64,000 nt of DNA. Source: Cryptomeria japonica. Lineage: Eukaryota; Streptophyta; Pinopsida; Cupressales; Cupressaceae. The notes under the pieces are model-generated. The model ran no database searches. It saw only the letters and a list, made by a program, of their open reading frames with translations, and was not told the DNA's origin. Location of the stretch: contig NC_081405.1 in NCBI RefSeq assembly GCF_030272615.1, positions 154,232,613-154,296,612 of the forward strand, read 5' to 3'. Shown here in pieces: positions 11,971 through 24,560 of this stretch (the stretch's first letter is position 1; each line of letters opens with the position of its first letter). The position numbers and the translations under genes are program-made.

Positions 11971-13760
11971 GTGATTTCAGGACTTCATCTAAAAGTAAAT
12001 GTAATATGGAAGACTTCAAGTCAATTTTTCATATGTCCATGCCATCCCATTTCATGTGTCACATTTCTCTTTCTTAAAACAAATGACCGAAGATGTAGCC
12101 TCTATTGTTCCTTCATGTGTCTCCCTTGGAGATCATATACAAAGAATACTCTAAGGCTAGTTTACTAATGGAGTATATGAGGCAAACTTGGATCATGATG
12201 GGTTGTTCTATTGTGATGGATGGGTAGACCGATATTGGACTTTGATAACTCATCAATATCAAGTTACATGTGTGGTTGGCTCGTATTTTCTTAGAATTAT
12301 TGATTGTTTAGGGAAATATAAGTACACAAACTTCCAATTTAATATTTTGAAAGAGGGCATAGAGGAGATTGGGGCCATGAATGTTATATGGGTAGTCACT
12401 AATTTAGCATATGTGTGTGAATTTTGTTGGTATGATGCTGGATGGTTCTTACAAGAACATATTTTGGAGCCCATGTGTTTATCCATTGAAATACACAAAG
12501 AAAATACATTGGATGAAGTAAGTGGTGGTAGAAGCTAAATATATTCAAATGTTCATTTGCAACCACCACAACTCATTTGCTCCATTCAAGATATTTTTAA
12601 AGAATGAATTCCTCAAACTTATGGAGACACGATATGTCAATTACTTCAATTATAGTTGATGGTGGTTAATTCAAAGGGGAGTAGATGGCATAATTCAAGT
12701 TCTAGTAAGGGAAAAAAGAAACATTAAATTAATGATACTTTCTAATGATTGGCTGTCTACTACGAGGTAAAATATTAGTACTTTTATTAATAAATTATTA
12801 ATTTTATTAAATATTAAATAAATTATTTGATTATTAATTTTTAATTTTAATGTTCAGTGTTTTAAATCTTAAAATTTTAATTTGTGAATTAATTTATTTA
12901 AATTTATTACATTTTGCGAATACATTTGCTTCTTCATCTCACCTATTATAGATGCCATTAGATATATTGATACAAATTATCATAGTCTTGGAGAGAGATA
13001 TGAGATATTTGACATCATGCTTGGAAAGAGCAAATATTTTTGGCTAAGGATATTAGCTTGTGGTTATATTAAAAACATATTAATTTCATTATGATGCAAC
13101 TTTGGAATGCCATGAAAACTCTGCTTCATGTGACAACCTTTAATCTAAATTCCAAAGGTTATGTACCAAACATTAGAAGGTTTCCTCCTTTTGATGACAA
13201 GGAGGTGAAAGAATGGTTGATGAAGGCATTTCAAAAGATATATTCAATTGAGGAGTCTATAATATTTCACTCATAACGGCTTTCCCTCACAAATCTTCAT
13301 GGTCCAACATTTGATAAACTAATGGCGAAGACATATAGAGATACATTAGGTCAAACCAACCCTATTGGATGGTGGACATTGTAACTAAATGATAAATTAG
13401 AGTTGAGGATGCTTATCATTTGCCTCCTTTCATAGGTTGTTGGTTCCTATATTATAGAGAGGAATTGGTCAACATAGAAATTTATCCACTCCCTCATGGT
13501 TTCATATGCTTACTTATAGGCCATTAAAGAAGCTACTGGTCATGTATAATGCTCTTTGACTTCAAGATCATGAAAATTTGGAGTACTGATAACCCCCATC
13601 TTCTTGATGGGATGTTGATCCTAAATATGTTTCCCAGGTTGATGGGGACGAGGAATAAGAGATATTGATTGGGATTCCATTGGATGAGGTAGAGCCTCAC
13701 AATAGCAGTGACTCAAAGGAGGACTTTAGTTTTGATGTAGTGTTGGAAAATATAGGTTAG
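11971..13760 (+). pseudogene. hAT-superfamily transposase relic (DUF659 ... hAT dimerisation)
   Basis: Around 12188-12540 the frame reads CDGWVDRYWTLITHQYQV, then GSYFLRIIDC, ILKEGIEEIGAMNVIWVVT, matching the DUF659 part of plant hAT transposases (CDGWTD ... DEVVEEVGxxNVVQVVTDNA). After a frameshift near 12415 it continues as KNIFWSPCVYPL (canonical FWTPCAAHCLDL) and later TRYVNYF. From 13091 the C-terminal part has FPPFDDKEVKEW, then PIGWWT and SYIIERNWS (13360-13480), the hAT dimerisation signature (QPCSASxxERNWS). Frameshifts and stops are frequent and an AT-rich gap at 12780-12940 may be an intron. The 3' half is present again in 37846-38920. Confidence 0.85.
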
Positions 13761-13820
13761 GGACAACAATAAAATTTCTTTATTTTTGTATTTTCACATT
13801 GTAGTTGAAAGTGGACTTTG

Positions 13821-13871
<51 letters not shown>

Positions 13872-14262
13872 ATTTTTAGTATTCACATGCATACATATTG
13901 ATAATGAATTATGAAAGAAATCAAACATTGGAAATTCCTAATTTTTCAATTAAATTTGACTCTCGTGTTTACGTTCAATTCAACACAAATGTCATTTATT
14001 AGGGATCTGTAATGTATATGATGAATGCTTTATTAACGATATCATATGAATATTTAAAATTTCCCTATATATTTTAAATTTTCCATGGTTTCCTTTGTCA
14101 TTCCCTATTGTTGCCAAAATGGCTCCAAAAAACTACCCCCAAAACTCGTCCCCCCATCCCTATTGTCCCCATCATAGAAACTTGGCTAGCATAGATGTAC
14201 ATTTAATTAGGGCCTTACATTACCTCATTGATATCTTGAAATAACATTTTTAACAAAAAAAC
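12968..14262. repeat. Tandem duplication copy A, segment 1 (hAT 3' half and tail)
   Basis: It aligns with 37846-39395 at roughly 85% by eye over sampled stretches. Landmarks in both are TTTGACATCATGCTTGGAAA, TTCATGTGACAACCTTTAAT, AAAGGTTATG, GTGAAAGAATGGTT and TAGATGTACATTTAATTAGG. The match breaks at about 14262 where the LINE insertion begins and resumes at 24839. Confidence 0.85.
13823..13869. repeat. (GT)n microsatellite
   Basis: About 23 uninterrupted GT units. The paralogous place in copy B (about 38955-38990) has no GT run. Confidence 0.97.
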
Positions 14263-14269
14263 ATTTTTT

Positions 14270-14740
14270 TTCGTTAGGTTTTTCATTACTTAAGTAAGGA
14301 AAAGGCCCTGACCCCTCACAAAAATAGATAACAAATGACAAAACTGAGCAACAATAGAACAACAACTCGCATTAGACAGCCAGAAGCCAGATAAAACTCA
14401 AGAAACTAACTCACTTGTAAGTAACCAAAAAACAAAATTCCCTAACCACATCCATACCACTAGAGCTATCTAACCAGATTAACTTCATAAGACCATAGAC
14501 ATACATACTACCAAACTAATTAAAATAAAGGGAAGAACTAGTAGTAGTCACTGTACCAAAATTAAACTAAGTCTTAGGGGGCACGTAGGCCTCATTAACT
14601 AGATTGTTCAAGGAAATAATCTTAGAAATACTATAACTAATTAACCACTATAACAGGCTCTTATCACTATTAAAACTATTAATAATAGTAATCTTAGAAA
14701 GAGCAACAAAAAAGGCACCAATTCCAACGCTCCATTGTGA
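14270..14740. other. Non-coding tail of the LINE insertion
   Basis: On the minus strand this is a non-coding stretch ending in GGGGTCAGGGCCTTTTCC followed by an A-rich run at 14262-14275, as expected for a 3' UTR and poly-A tail of a retrotransposed sequence. I cannot tell whether it belongs to the LINE or to the relic at 14740-16680. Confidence 0.45.
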
Positions 14741-16680
14741 ACAACATCATTATTTTTTGTTGAGGATATCCGAGTTCCTAGCAAGTCTTCTCATGTGTTC
14801 TTGCTAGGCCTTCTGATCTAACTCTTCATCATTCTGCTCCAACTCCTTTGAATTGTCCTTTTTCAGCTATTTCTTGGCCTTTTTCTTAAGTTTAATCTAA
14901 CTAGAGACAAAACCTATAGTAGCTTTACACATGATGTTGTCAATAATGGCACAGATAGAGCTCAAAGACTCATTCACCCTTTCTTTTATTTTTGCGAGAG
15001 TCCTCCACTTTGGTTTCAAGGTTCATAACCTTGACCCGAAGGTCAACAATTTGGCCCTTGACTTGGAAATGTTGTCATTTTGCTTCACTCTCATCCTCAT
15101 GTTCCTCTTTAGTCTCTAAAAAAGTCCTCATTCTTTGAATCATCAGAGGACAAGTCCACATCATCTTTGGGTGCATATACTTCTGCAGGCTCATGGATGA
15201 CCCCCTTGACTTCCATTTTGCCCTTTTTATCCTTAGCAATGAGGCGGGTAGAGGGTCTCTCACTCAAGCTTCCTTCTTGTTTGTCATAATCTTTCTTAGC
15301 TTCTTCCTCATCATTAGACCCCAACTCATTTGAATCAATGGTAATTTGTTTTGTTCTGGGATTCTTTTTTAGTTTTCATGGATTTTGAAGGGCTATTCTT
15401 GGAAGTAGTAGATTTTTATTTGTCCGATGTAGTTTTCAGAAGTGCAACCTCAAGGGCTTCCGCAACTGGTTCATTTTTGACCTTTTTACGTTTAGCATTG
15501 GAAGCAAATTTGTTGCCTTCATGAGGCAATAGTTTTTGACTCAATCAGTTCTATATGAACCAAGTTACGAGGAACTTCCTCAAAGTCATAGAGGTTTTTC
15601 AGAAAAGGTTAATAGATGGCTACAGTGAGGGTAGCAGTCAAAAGCAAACTGATACAGGGTGTAAATTAACCCTTAGTGAAGCAGATGAGATGCCCCTTTA
15701 GAGATACTAGCAGACAAAGAAGTAAAAGATAATAAGGCAAGTCAATTTTGTCCCCATGACAAATATGGGTTAAAATTGGGAAATGGTACCCATGAATAGT
15801 TGAATTACAACATTCCAATGTAAAATATTTATCATATAAAAAATCACCATAGGATATGATGGAGGTAGGATTGAACGTGGTCATTTTGTAGAACCTTTGA
15901 ACTTTCCCCTTTCTCAATTTTTTTTTGGAGATAACCTTTGTAATCCCTTGAAATTTTATTCGCCACTTTCTTTCCTTTATTTTTCAAACTAGTAACCTCC
16001 ACAATGAGCTCTAGTGTGATAGTAAAGTTAATGTTGCCAATGGTCACCACCCCCTTCTACCAGGGATTACAATATTTTGTTGACAAAGACCTATTGTATC
16101 CTTTAAGAAAAAAAAATAAGGTGTCATTCTTGCCTTGTCAAAAAGATCACACACTTTGTCATTTTGTTGTAGCTCCTCATAGTCTTTAAGTTCTAACCAT
16201 TTCAGAGCATCCCCCATAGCAATATTTAGCTCAACAACTATTGGAAAAGACAAACAAACACAGAGAAATTTAGGCCCACAAATCTTGTTACAACTACACC
16301 ACAAGAAGAATAATGGAAATAATTAAGGTTAGGAGTATCTAGAAAATATATGTAGCTCACACATGTGAAGTGACCCTTCTGTAAATAACCATTCTTATGG
16401 GGAAACAAATATAATGCACCGCTACTCCTACTAATCATATCATCACTCATGACAATGAAAGTCGAGTAATAACAAATATTGTTCGTAACATTCAACTCTT
16501 TAACATCATTAAATTCCCTTGTGCCAAGGAGAGTCATTAATATCATGTAGCCAAGCTCACATTTGTGAAGCCATGTCAGTATCAAACACTTCATCCAAAT
16601 TTGAATTTGAAAAATAGTGGACCCTTTCCATCCCCTTTGTTTAAGAACCATTTTAAACATCATTATAATTTTTATTAACA
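14740..16680 (-). pseudogene. Relic of a repeat-borne protein of unknown family (NLS, acidic tract, coiled coil)
   Basis: Five open segments in different frames form one decayed coding stretch. N-terminal part: KWLELKDYEELQQNDKV and ITLELIVEVTSLKNKGKKVA, then RDYKGYLQKK. Middle: YHFPILTHICHGDKIDLPYY. C-terminal part (15060-15330): acidic DDVDLSSDDSKNEDF, a basic KDKKGKMEVK and a heptad-like stretch (GQIVDLRVKVMNLETKVED) predicted to coil. I recognise no catalytic motif and no retroviral gag knuckle. It may be an ORF of another transposon. The layout (globular part, acidic/basic patch, coiled coil) is like that of the frame at 49440-52847, but I cannot show sequence homology. Confidence 0.5.
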
Positions 16681-16785
16681 AAAGAAATAGAATCCATAAG
16701 ATAATTCTGTCTCCTCTCCATAAAAAGGAATTTCTTTAAGGCTGGAATGACACTGAGAAAAATTAAGGAAGGTCCAATCAACAAA

Positions 16786-17660
16786 CTAGAGGCCATGATT
16801 GGCTAAATCATTGGCTGCCTTATTTCCTTCCTGAAATACATGTTGAACTTTACATTGAGGGAAGCTCCTAATAAATTCTTTATTGTCTTCCATAATACTT
16901 TTAATTTCCCACGAACAACCAAATTTACCGTTTAAGCAGTCCAGTGTCAGTTTGGAATCCCCTTCAAGGATAATTTTTTGAAAATTCATCTCCTTAAGTC
17001 TTTTAACACCTTTCCAAGTGGCAAAAATTTTCACCCTTTTGTTGGAGCCCTACCTAGGTTCACATAGTATCCTTCATTAAGAGTTCCCCTAATGTCTCTA
17101 AGGACACCTCTAGCACTAGAGGTCCCCAAATTTCCTTTAGAGCAACATCAAAATTATATTTTACCCACCCTTCCTCTAGAGGAAACCATTTGCACTCCTT
17201 CATTAGGGTCAACTTATTCAAATTGATCTTCATCAGGTTGTGATTGATCCCCTGAATCTATTTATCTCTAATATCTTTAAGGCTAGGGATGTTTTTCGAT
17301 AGCCCAAAGGAAGCAACATTCACATTTTCCTTTATTTGTTGTTTGATAACTTTGAATAGTGTGTTAATGTTTCTTGCCACTTCCCTGAATATTTTATTAT
17401 TTCACTCCTTCCATATATTCCAAACCACAAAGGGTGGAATTTGAGACTAGAGACTACATATAATATGGTGATTGAAAGGGCAGTGACCCCAATGCTCCAT
17501 TAGACCTCTCATATGCTCAAAAAGAGCCAAGAGATCAATAATTCAACAAAAACCTTAGACCACACCTCTCTAGCATATTGATAGTTCAAGGAAATATGGT
17601 CAATGTTTTGCAAATCCATGTAGCAAAGGGAGCACCTATTAACAAATAAAAATCCCCTTT
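16786..17660 (-). pseudogene. LINE ORF2 C-terminus: zinc-binding region and RNase H
   Basis: The RNase H part (16786-17040) reads IILEGDSKLTLDCLNGK, then VQHVFQEGNKAANDLANHGL, the RVT_3-type RNase H found at the end of plant L1 ORF2 (EGDSxxxxxxI ... REANxVADxLA). Upstream (17360-17440) is PPFVVWNIWKEWNNKIF, matching the zf-RVT C-terminal stretch WxIWKxRNxxIF, with FPLEEGWVKYNFD near 17190 as the usual link. A frame break separates the two halves near 17040. Confidence 0.85.
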
Positions 17661-19214
17661 TGTTCAAATTATCTATGGTCAAAATTAATTTTGGGGATAA
17701 GGCTAGTCACCCAAATATTATTGCAATTGAATTTATCTCTTGTCATGTCTTCCATGACCTTGTAGTCAGATTTGATCAAGACTTCCTTAGAGGACTTGTA
17801 TCTCCAAATACAAATATCCTTCCTATTTAAAGAAAAGGAGTTGGTCCCAAGATAAGACTACAATAGAGTAGCCTAATCTTCCAATTTCTTAAGATCAAAA
17901 TCAAGAATACCTTTTATATCCCCTACCTGGTTCTTGAAATCCTTCCATCTCCCATGGAAACCCTACTAGCATAGGTATTTATGCAACAAAGTTCCCTTTT
18001 TCTAGATTAGGAATTCTTTAATCAAATTAAAACAATTAGTAGTAGACATGGTCACTTCCTTAAACCACAACTCATCCCAAAATCTAGTATTACTACCACA
18101 TCCAACAATATGTTTACCCCCTTTTTTAAAACATTTCTTATTTTCAAGATATTATTCCAGATATAGGAACCTGGAGAAAATCCAATGTCATATAATATAT
18201 TATCACAAAGGGGCATTACTTAGATATTTGACATGAATAATTTTGACCCGATCCTTATCTCCTATAATTTGCCACCCAATTTTGGATAGAAGAGCTTGGT
18301 TAAATGGCCTAATTTTCCTAATCCCAAGCCCACCAAAAATTTTAGGTTTTCAAACTCTATCCCAAGCCAATAGGGCTATGCAAGACTTTTCTTTAGTCCC
18401 AGCTCAAAGAAAACTTCTTTGTTTTTTTTCAATTTTATCAGCAACTACTCCAAGAATTTTAAATGGAGAGATATCATAAACCGGGATATTCTACAGAAAA
18501 GATCTAACCAGTTAAACTTTGCCAACATGATGTAATAATTTTCCTTTCCATCCCATAAGGTTTTTTTGAAATCCCTTAATTAAACTATTCTAGAAGTTGT
18601 TAGGAGGACATTTCGAAATAAGAGGGAGACCCAGGTAACAATCTAAGAAAGAAGCAATGTTGCATCCAAGAATCATGTTGATCTTGGCTTGTAAGGAAGG
18701 TAGAACATTGAAGAAGTATATTTTTCTTTTGTTATAGTTAATATGTTGTCTAGATAACTGAGCATAATTATCTAGGATCTCCCACCATCCTTTAGCTTCA
18801 AAGACATAAGCCTCACCCAAGATAATGGTGTCATCCACAAATTGCTAATGGGTAATAGGAGGCAAATGGGAGTCAACTTTAATACCCTTGAGTCAATTTT
18901 GATCTCTATATTTCTAAATACTTCTCCCCAAGACTTTAGCAACAATAATAAACATGTAGGGCTTATCAAAGCCCTCTACCACAGGAAAAATAACCTTTTG
19001 GAGAACCATTAACAAGTGCCAAGCACGTGGTAGGAGAGGTAACACATTCATTAATCATCCTAAAAAATATACCTTTAAACCTAAAAAATTTTAACACTTC
19101 AAAGAGGAGGTTCTATGAGACTCTATCATAAGCTTTGAAAATATCAAGTTTAAGGACCATACCAACCTTCTTGTTGTATTCCATAGAATGGGCCAATTCA
19201 CAGATAGTAATAAC

Positions 19215-20578
19215 TATTAGAAATCCTTGATTGGTTGTCATTGATGTCAATTATGGTGATCCAGGTTGGTCCAAAAATTATAGTATACAATGTTTGTAGT
19301 GTATGTTGAGTATGCAAAACATTGGCAATGTAGAACAATGGAAGATAGGTATGTATGTATGAAAGGAAGTCAACAATGGTTGTAAGTATGTTACTAGTAT
19401 ACTCTTCCAATAGAATATTGCTCTGGAATTTTGTAGTGTCAGTTCATGGATATGTTTCTCATAGTGTCTAAGTTCTGGTGTTGGTTGTGGCAATTGGTTT
19501 CATGCTCCATATGTATATGCTTTAATGATATTGCAGTCTAGTGATATTTAGTATTCAGTTTTTTCAGGATTGTAGTGCTTCGCATTCTTGTCTCATTGCA
19601 GATATGATAGCATTTTTTTTATATGTTGGTTGTCATTGCTCAATATTTTTGTATTCAAGTTTTGGTGCTCCAAAAGTTGTGCTACATAGATATATTTGGT
19701 TGTGCAGTGTTTGTCAATTCTATGAGCTTCGGTTTGCCTCCAATTTTTGATATCCAATGATAATCCTTTTGATGATCCAGTGTTCATGTCTTTAACTGTT
19801 CCTATGCTGAGGTAGATCGTGTTCTTTATGCTTCGGTAGTGTGCTCTTATAGAAATTTGAGATTATGTTGTTTTTGGGTTAGGCCAACCTTGAATGTTTT
19901 TATTATTGTTTTGCTCTAGTGATTGTAGTGTGTGATCTGGCCATTGGAGTATCTTTTCGGAAAGTGTATTTGAGGCCAACTTGATGTATATTCTTATTGG
20001 TACACACACATATATACATAGACATAATATGTTTAGATATATAAGAGAGAGTAGAGCAAATTATGAGCGAAGAAGATGGTGAGCAACAAAGTGAGATAGT
20101 TGTGTGAAGGACATTTTTTGTGCAATAATATTTTGAGTGTGAGTAGGTAGATAGTGAATGAATTACAAATTTTCTTAACTAGATCTACTGCAAGCAGTTG
20201 ATGTGTTGTTTGAGCTTAACAAGAACTAATCCCATGCATATGTAGATGCAATTTTCTCAGTAGGGTCTTATTTTTCTTGGTAGTGAGCCTTATAGTATCG
20301 TTGTAATTTGGGTAGTGAGCCCTTCGACAGTGAGCCTCCTTTTGTAATCCCATATAACTAGTTATATTATCTTGAGAATTAAACCTCTTCGTGGTTTCTC
20401 CCATTTGGGTTTTCCAAGTATAAAAATCCAATTTCTCTCTTATGGTTGTATGTGTTTTGGATTTCATTTCAATCACTTCATGCTAAGGTTAATTGAGATC
20501 AAATTTAGTTTCAAAAATTTTGAGTGTTAAATTTTGGGGAATATTGATTCACCCCCCTCTCACACTTTTAGGTTTGTT
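19215..20578 (+). mobile_element. 1.36-kb insertion in the LINE RT, probable solo LTR
   Basis: It splits the LINE RT between DAIIV and ITICELAHSMEY and is flanked by TAAC on both sides (19211-19214 and 20579-20582). Near its left end it carries TTGATTGGTTGTCATTGATG and near its right end GATTCACCCCCCTCTCACAC, both familiar from plant copia LTR ends and PBS-proximal DNA. It has no coding motif. The exact TG...CA ends are not clear, so solo LTR is a probable rather than proven reading. Confidence 0.6.
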
Positions 20579-20846
20579 TAACAATAATAGCATCCAAAAT
20601 ATGTGTACCTTTGACAAAGCCTGTCTGATTATCTAAAATCATCTTCTCCAAAACCTTTTTAAGCCTATTCTCCATGTTCTTAAACATGATCTTGTAAAGG
20701 GTATTACAAAGGCTGATAGACCTGAAATCTTTCAAGGAAACAACATTCTCATACTTGGGGATCAAGGCAATAAAAGTAGAGTCAACCTGTTTAAGGAGTT
20801 ACTAGTTCTAAAGAAGTCTCTAGCTGCATTATAAATATCCATCCCA

Positions 20847-21826
20847 AGGTGAACTCACAAAGTTGGTTCCCACTTTTTGGTACATCCTGATTTTTGCTGA
20901 AATCATACATTTTTTAGAAAATAAAATTATTTAAGCTTTAAGAGGTGCCATTTGAAGTAATTAATTGAAGAGAGTTAGATCAAAGGCTCTTAGATCTAAA
21001 TTTCTTGGATAGAACCTCTCTACTTCTAAATCATCCTTGCAATGGAGTCTCCTTTGCATCTATCAAATGCTGATAAAAAAACCAATTTTACATTAGCTTT
21101 TGAGGGGTCAAACGAATTCATTTAGAGGTTTTGTTTTTTTAAGGATTTAGTTTTTATTATAAGCTTTCCAAATAGTATAATTTTTAATATATTTAATTTC
21201 ATTAATATATTTTTATTTTATTTTTTATGAATGTAGGTTTTTCACTGAACATGAACTTCTTTGTTCAATGCATTGGGAAAAATAGTAAACTAATTCAAAA
21301 AAATTATGAAAAATATCTATGCACTAGGTATTGATGTCTTCTTTCTAACAAAAAAATAAAACTGAATTTTGATATATATAGAACAAGTTACGTGTTCAAA
21401 CGTACACCTATATCTAAATTATAATTAGTCAGACTTCAAAACTTAATAAAATAAAAAAATATTCAACATATCACTATCAAACCAACTGCATGCCCTGGGA
21501 ATTGATGTTACAAACCAAAATTTAAAAGAGATAAGTTTTTATCATTTATAGAAAAAAAGTTATACGTTTCGGGATGCACATCACTCTTAAAAAATGTTGT
21601 TTGCTGTAAAAAACTACTTTTGAGGGAGATGGAAAAATCAAAAAAAAATTGAAAAAACTATATTTAGAATCTGCAAAAAAGATGTTGCAAATCACTAGTT
21701 TACATCATCTTCAAATTCTTAACGGTTTAAAAGTTATAGGTGTCGGAAAGTGAAGGTTTTTTGCAAAATGTTCATCTAAGTGTCAAATTTGGTCAAAAAG
21801 TGGGAACCAGTATTGTGAGTTCACCC
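20847..21826. mobile_element. Non-coding TIR element, copy 1 (980 bp), perfect 4-bp TSD
   Basis: The ends are inverted repeats of about 33 bp: left AGGTGAACTCACAAAGTTGG then TTCCCACTTTTTG, right (reversed) GGGTGAACTCACAATACTGG then TTCCCACTTTTTG. The direct repeat CCCA flanks it at 20843-20846 and 21827-21830. Removing element and one CCCA restores the LINE frame FFQEF*DVLG/MDIYNAARDFF. No ORF. It is related in inverted orientation to 26294-27268. Confidence 0.9.
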
Positions 21827-22299
21827 CCCAAGCACATCCTAGAATTCTTGAAAAAAAGCCAGTGCGAACCCATCTGGGCCAGGGGCTTTATAGGCTCTGA
21901 ATGAGAAAAATGCCTCCTTATTTTCCTGAAGGAAAACTTTAGAAGTAAGTCGTTATAGATCTAGATCTATAATAACCTCAAGGATAACCTCCAACATACC
22001 CCAAGGGTCCTCAAGAAAATTGTGACCATTGTAGTATGAATCAACAAAAAAGGAAACAACCATCATGGCTATCTCAGTATCATCCTTCATATGAGAGTCA
22101 TCCTCCCTCTGGAAACATCTTATCTTATTTCTACTCCTATGTTTCATAGATTTCTGGTGAAAATTTTTGGTGTTCTTATCATCCTCAGTAAGTCACTATA
22201 CACAAGATTTTTGCTTCCAAAAGACTTCTTCCTATTTGTTCAATTTGACCAATTGATCTCTGATGGATTTCTCCTCCATGCTATCTTCCAAATTAGTCT

Positions 22300-23162
22300 G
22301 ACCTGACTCCAATCTATCCTAGATATATTTTAATTTGGAGGTGATATATTTCTTGTGATTAAAGATGTTACCAAAGGAACATTTATTCCATCCCTTTACC
22401 TTATATTTAATAATTTTTAACTTATGCACCACACGGAACATAGGAGTCCCATCCATTAAAGTATTATGCCATTGAACCACCAAGTTTCTAAAATTTAGGT
22501 GTTGAGTCCATATAATCTTATAATTGAAAGGAAAAGGACCTTTCTTTAAACCATTCTCCCAAAAGATTATAATATCATTGTGATTTGGCCTCGTTTTGGG
22601 CAGGACTTTGAGATAAAGAGCATCCACATTTTCCCAATTGCAAGAAACCAGAAACCTATCAATTCTAACTTGGATTAAATGATGACCCTGCCTCCTATTA
22701 GACCAAGTAAATTAAGAACCTTGTAAGAAAATTGAAGTCAACACCCAACATCCAAACATCAGTCAGACCATTTAAAATAAGGGAAGCCATGGAGTTCCAT
22801 AGAGCAGCCCTAGTAGATCTAACATTAGGGGCATATATATGTTAATAAGATTCCACTTTTGATGCATCTTTAGCTTTTGCCTCTTACTAATTAATTTGTT
22901 TTTAGAAGTATGATACAAGGTTCCCAAGAAAGAGGTTGGGTTCCACAAAGTAGCAATTCCACCAGAAGCACCCTCTACATCGCTAATAAAAAAATCAACA
23001 AAAAGGCCAAAAATGATTGACAATATTTTGGAATGCATTTTTTTTCATTTTGGTTTCTTGTAAAAAAATAATATCAACCCTTTGCTCCATCAACAAACAT
23101 TTGAGCATGTGTTGCTTAACAGGGTTATTTAAGCCCATCATATTCCATGACAAAATCTTCAT
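22300..23162 (-). pseudogene. LINE ORF2 start: APE-type endonuclease
   Basis: ORF2 begins at 23162 with MKILSWNMMGLNNPVKQ, then VDIIFLQETKM, the N and E catalytic motifs of plant L1 endonucleases (MKILSWNxRGLN ... LQETK). ASGGIATLWNPTS follows near 22960. GPFPFNYKIIW and GWNKCSFGNIF (22380-22530) are the normal link to the RT. Stops and frameshifts start about 40 codons in. Confidence 0.9.
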
Positions 23163-23821
23163 CTGAACAGCTTAGAGAATAGGCTACTCAACCTTGAGCT
23201 TCCCAAAGAACTCCTCACCCAAGGAGTCCATCCAATCATTTCTATTTATTTTTTTACTCTAAGAGGCCATCAAGGGTCCTCTTCTTTTTCTTCTTATTTT
23301 TTGCTCCAACCTATGTCCATTCCATTTTTGAGTCTTCATCCTCCAAAAATTTCTTAGATTTACTTGGAGGAGGAGTCAAAGAGAATCTTAAAAGATTTAA
23401 CTTATCTTTTACATTCATAACCCCATCTGAAATTTCTTATTTTTCACACTTAAAACTTTATCAGGATTAACATTCTTTTTATTATTCAAGCTTGAAAATG
23501 CCTTGTAGAAAATTGTACCATGTACAGGGCACGAGACAACCATACAATTAATATTTTGAGTATCAGTTTTATTAACCAAAGGAAAGTCTCTGAACTCCAA
23601 AACATATTGGATCAGATTATAATGACCTAACATTAGAGAGGGCCAGATCCACCACAACCTTATCAACCATATTACCAGGACTTTCTTTAGGTTTTTCTTC
23701 ACATTGAATAAAATTATATTGTTATTCGGTACCCCCAATACACAGTTGAATCTTCGGGATCTGATGAGCTTGGTGGTCTATCGTGGATGTAGACACTGCC
23801 ATATCTTCCAACTATTTCTTT

Positions 23822-24560
23822 TCATCCTCTTTGTGACATTTTTTCCTCTTCCTTCACCGAAGGAATACCTTGACCTTTCAAACTGTCCATAGGAGGTTGC
23901 AAAACCTTAGCAAAACCATTATTCAGAGCAGTAGATACCGCAATAGCATTTATAGAGGATAGTTGCTTCTTAACTGGTTGTTTCTTACATTCATTGCTAA
24001 AATGTCCATATTTTCTACAAACTTGATGGTAAGCTCCAAAATTCTCATATTTAATAGGTTGAACCCATGAACAAAATCTTGAGTGAAGGGTGACTTGGTT
24101 GGGGAGAATAGTTTTGATAGCCACTTTAACACAAATTCTTGCAAATGAAGCCCAAGGACGCGAATCCTAGTTGTAGCCACCACCCCAAGATCCTTCCCAG
24201 GGTCCAACCCTGATTTCCATTTGCACAGAGACAAGAAGTTTTGGAAGTTGCTACCATAAGTCTAAGGACCTTCCATAAGAATCTTAACTAAATCTTCCTG
24301 ATTAACAAAACTCAAAAGGAACAACCCATTTGCCATATCATTGATAGACACACTTCCTTTTAATTTCTAATCAAAATCAACCCATTTTCTAACCTGATCA
24401 ATATTAGGTTGAAAGGCTAGGAACTTACCAACCAATTAGACGTTGAGTTCAACAATAGCGACATTCAACAACACATCAAGAATCTCCATCTATTGGCCCT
24501 GAACTTTACACAGCTCCAAAGGTTTAGTCTATGTAGGAGTCTTATCCATTTTAGGAGACT
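23822..24560 (-). pseudogene. LINE ORF1 (DUF4283-like, zinc knuckle)
   Basis: A probable start is MDKTPT at about 24550. VSINDMANGLFLLSFVNQED and TRIRVLGLHLQEF (24150-24370) match the DUF4283 region of plant L1 ORF1. The knuckle at about 23975-24030 reads H-Q-V-C-R-K-Y-G-H-F-S-N-E-C, that is H-x2-C-x4-H-x4-C with His in the first Cys position, followed by KKQPVKKQ. A lysine-rich stretch further left (23280-23480) probably belongs to the C-terminus. Frame breaks are present on both sides. Confidence 0.8.

Larger units (their letters stand above)
18570..22150 (-). pseudogene. LINE ORF2 reverse transcriptase, interrupted by two insertions
   Basis: From right to left: KHRSRNKIRCFQREDDSH (linker, 22147), AYKAPGPDGFALAFFQEF (about 21840-21900), then the 980-bp TIR element, then DIYNAARDFF, SLKDFRSISLCNTLYKI, LDNQTGFVKGTHILDAII (20590-20730), then the 1,364-bp insertion, then ELAHSMEYNKKVGMVLKLDI, FKAYDRVS (19100-19200), and the catalytic QFVDDTIILGEA near 18835-18850. 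FxDD is intact, but several stops (after DRVS, and in SCGRGL) kill the frame. The order and motifs are those of plant L1 RT. Confidence 0.9.
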
